A DNA stretch of 64,000 nt, from positions 310,001-374,000 of the forward strand of contig CAYTVG010000001.1 of the NCBI GenBank assembly GCA_964441755.1, in the 5' to 3' direction. Of the stretch, positions 63,301-64,000 are shown one piece after another. The notes under the pieces are model-generated. The model was given only the letters and a program-made list of their open reading frames with translations, was not told the origin of the DNA and ran no database searches. The translations under genes were made by a program, and so were the position numbers. The stretch's first letter is position 1. Every line of letters starts with the position of its first letter. This stretch comes from JAUMBM01 sp964441755 (lineage in GTDB: Bacteria; Bacteroidota; Bacteroidia; Chitinophagales; Saprospiraceae).

Positions 63301-63564
63301 CACTGGCAAAGCCAGAATGCCACATCGCCGGAGAGCGAAAAGGGGCGGTCGTACATAGAGCATGAATCGCGGGGGAAGCGGGTACTGCTGTTTGTGCGCG
63401 AAGCGACCAAGGATGAGCGCGGGCTGACCATGTCGTTTGTTTTTTGCGGAGCCCTGCAATACGTGCGGCACAGCGGCAGCAAGCCCATGAGCATCGTATG
63501 GCGGCTGCCGGAGCCGCCGCCGGCACTGCTGTTGTATGAGGGTAAAAAATTGGCCGTGGGGTAA
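60355..63564 (+). CDS. PLD-like nuclease/SF2 helicase fusion with DUF3427-like C-terminus
   Basis: A 1069-residue protein. A helical N-terminus (1-150) precedes a phospholipase-D-like domain with HAK (His 223, Lys 225) and GSSN (242-244) as active-site marks. The superfamily 2 helicase has AATGTGKT (about 347-354), IDEVHH (441-446), TATPERHDG and QQLGRGLRLHE. The last 350 residues resemble DUF3427 (for example LNKESKRFSPSTLYHDYFISEQLFHWQSQNATSPES). The combination suggests DNA cleavage coupled to translocation, as in mobile-DNA defence or repair proteins (family inference). It may be GC-richer than its neighbours. ATG 60355 is preferred to TTG at 60310. Confidence 0.86.
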   Translation: MQEGFYEQIITRRLAAALAAQPDLLTDIQPLDREEGPIFLSRFLRQRLEQALEQVAAGGDEKVRQRLVSLANELIQLLGSHAGPALPADESVEEEGRLLRAVFQRAHFPHPNLGDRLAEIFPYTGLSESELFTGSKMRVSMESELRKELLTADESWWLVSFLKFEGVRLFERVFEELAALGRPVRIICTVYMGITDLKAIDWLSRFSNVSIKISYNTRHERLHAKAYLFRRNTGFHTAYIGSSNLSRTALTNGLEWNLKVTQQEIPHIITKCTNTFLTYWDDPEFELYDPQVHRARLQAALQLPKSGDAGSGQLPFFTLSPFPFQQEILDQLAACRSRGENKNLVVAATGTGKTMVAAFDFLRFRRERPGARLLFVAHRKEILQQALLSFRQVLRSSDFGQLWVDGLRPDAYQHLFASVQTLNNQLAGWPLAADFYDYIVIDEVHHSEAGSYQRLLQAFRPAILLGLTATPERHDGGDITRFFGHSISAEMRLAEALNRRLLCPFQYFGIADSTDLSSLEWRRGWYAVDALERVYTGNDRRVDDVIRSIEQYLKDPQAARALGFCVTQKHAEYMRDRFLQKNYRAAALTAANSGERAVLLDRLRRREINYLFVVDMFNEGVDIPEVDTLLFLRPTQSLTIFLQQLGRGLRLHEEKEYLTVLDFVGRAHVDYSYEHKFRGMLGKTHSRVSEEIRNDFPHLPLGCSIVLQREAREYVLQSIHRGVRGGKEKLVQEIRKFRQEYDLPCSLANFCSYREVSLKKIYDTGWLWFELLLLAEGRAPEERADFHPQLAGMLSRNWLSTDSRSYFAFISDQLAAGFATVATAEEAQWLLMFYYDLFGQPPKVADAAALQALLRGIFADKRLVEELQAYLQLRMEALEAIEKPFVMPVELPESGATLPKTPEAYKPWPYPMALRLHGRYSRAQILVAFGESTLEKQGVNFVGVHWVKDLNTELLFVTLNKESKRFSPSTLYHDYFISEQLFHWQSQNATSPESEKGRSYIEHESRGKRVLLFVREATKDERGLTMSFVFCGALQYVRHSGSKPMSIVWRLPEPPPALLLYEGKKLAVG

Positions 63565-63757
63565 GTGTGTATGCGCTGTCCAAACCGTATCTATATCGTC
63601 GTATGAGCACAAAACCGGCTGTGGGGTAAAAAAGGCGCAGCTGCTTTGAGGTAGCGGTTTTGGCTGTTAATTGGCTTGCTAAATAGAATTATTTGTTGGC
63701 GTGCGTCAAAAAAATATTAATTTACGGGTCAGTTTTTCCAACTAAAATATCACTATT
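63565..63757. other. Intergenic region before the DUF4231 gene
   Basis: A 193-base gap with a candidate promoter: TTTG (63692-63695), 19 bases, then TATTAATT (63715-63722), which matches the TA of the -7 box but not the TTTG. No other gene is seen. Confidence 0.35.
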
Positions 63758-64000
63758 ATGAACGAAGCCGACTACCTCAAAGACAGGGTTGACGACCAGT
63801 ACAACTGGCTCAACAACAAAGCTACCCGCAACAAAAATCTTTACAAGCGTATCCGTGCCGGTGAACTGATACTGGCAGCGCTCATCCCCTTTCTGGTAGC
63901 GTCTATACCTGATGATGGGTGTTTTGTCATATACATGAAAATTGCAACCGGTCTGCTGGGCATCGTGGTCAGTATACTGGCGGGTCTGCAGACGCTCAAC
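63758..64000 (+). CDS. DUF4231/SLATT-like membrane protein (partial)
   Basis: The first 81 codons of a gene cut by the window end. The translation starts MNEADYLKDRVDDQYNWLN and continues with a basic stretch and two hydrophobic helices (ELILAALIPFLVASI and IATGLLGIVVSILAGL). This is the pattern of DUF4231, a SLATT-type two-helix membrane family often found as effectors of nucleotide-based defence systems. It follows the PLD-helicase by 193 bases on the same strand. The rest of the gene and its neighbours are unseen. Confidence 0.75.
   Translation, partial: MNEADYLKDRVDDQYNWLNNKATRNKNLYKRIRAGELILAALIPFLVASIPDDGCFVIYMKIATGLLGIVVSILAGLQTLN

Noticed and set aside
1..64000. tRNA genes, CRISPR arrays, prophage or insertion sequences
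   Set aside because: No GTTCRA-type T-loops with proper stems, no regularly spaced repeats other than the subtilase units, and no integrase, transposase or phage genes were seen.

Overview
The window is a chromosomal segment of a Bacteroidota bacterium, most like the Saprospiria (Lewinella/Haliscomenobacter-type). Evidence: -7 boxes of the form TAnnTTTG, a type IX secretion sorting domain, BACON and CUB domains on a secreted subtilase, a DUF5916 protein, OMP_b-brl_3-type and PorT-like barrels, ECF sigma factors paired with one-pass membrane proteins, an N-succinyl/N-acetylornithine type transcarbamylase, and FadD, RecQ and GrpE/DnaJ forms of this phylum. Codon use and GC are fairly even; the helicase near 61-63 kb looks somewhat GC-richer. 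I see no tRNA, rRNA, CRISPR array, prophage or insertion sequence. One 100-N assembly gap lies at 56893-56992.

Layout. 0-5.6 kb: TlpA-like thioredoxin, grpE-dnaJ, a secreted hydroxypyruvate-isomerase-like protein, recQ. 5.7-11.4 kb: ABC permease, rnpA, small envelope proteins, a GH13 amylase-family enzyme, panD. 11.6-16.6 kb: leftward arginine operon GNAT-argG-argC-argD-argF' with a promoter and long leader at its right end. 17-24 kb: enoyl-CoA hydratase and the ATP synthase operon atpBEFHAG (atpD and atpC are not here). 24-25.7 kb: sigma factor, membrane partner and Spy-like periplasmic protein. 25.7-35.7 kb: purine nucleoside phosphorylase, fadD, glyS, rlmD, a TonB-type barrel, a WecA/MraY-type transferase, crcB. 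35.9-40.8 kb: M48 protease, a second sigma factor with an anti-sigma/beta-barrel fusion, a hydrolase, smpB. 41-48.6 kb: DPP IV-like peptidase, DUF5916 protein, tyrosine catabolism (homogentisate dioxygenase and HPPD). 48.7-60.2 kb: second acyl-CoA ligase, third sigma factor with a membrane-TPR partner, an exported TPR-CHAT (caspase-like) protein, and a giant secreted subtilase with Ig-like repeats. 60.3-64 kb: a PLD-helicase-DUF3427 protein and the start of a DUF4231 membrane protein.

Three sigma factors each overlap, or nearly overlap, a one-pass membrane partner, and each partner has a different extracytoplasmic part: a short acidic tail next to a Spy-like gene, a beta-barrel, or TPR-like helices facing a CHAT gene. 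The most interesting candidates are the sigma/TPR/CHAT/subtilase locus (50.8-60.1 kb), the anti-sigma/beta-barrel fusion (38.0-39.5 kb), and a dispersed family of long intergenic palindromes with a GGCGGC/GCCGCC core and variable arms.

Start codons were set at the first ATG (or GTG) consistent with signal peptides, promoters and overlaps. Several longer reading frames begin at an upstream TTG or GTG and were trimmed. Family names rest on motif recognition only; no database search was run.
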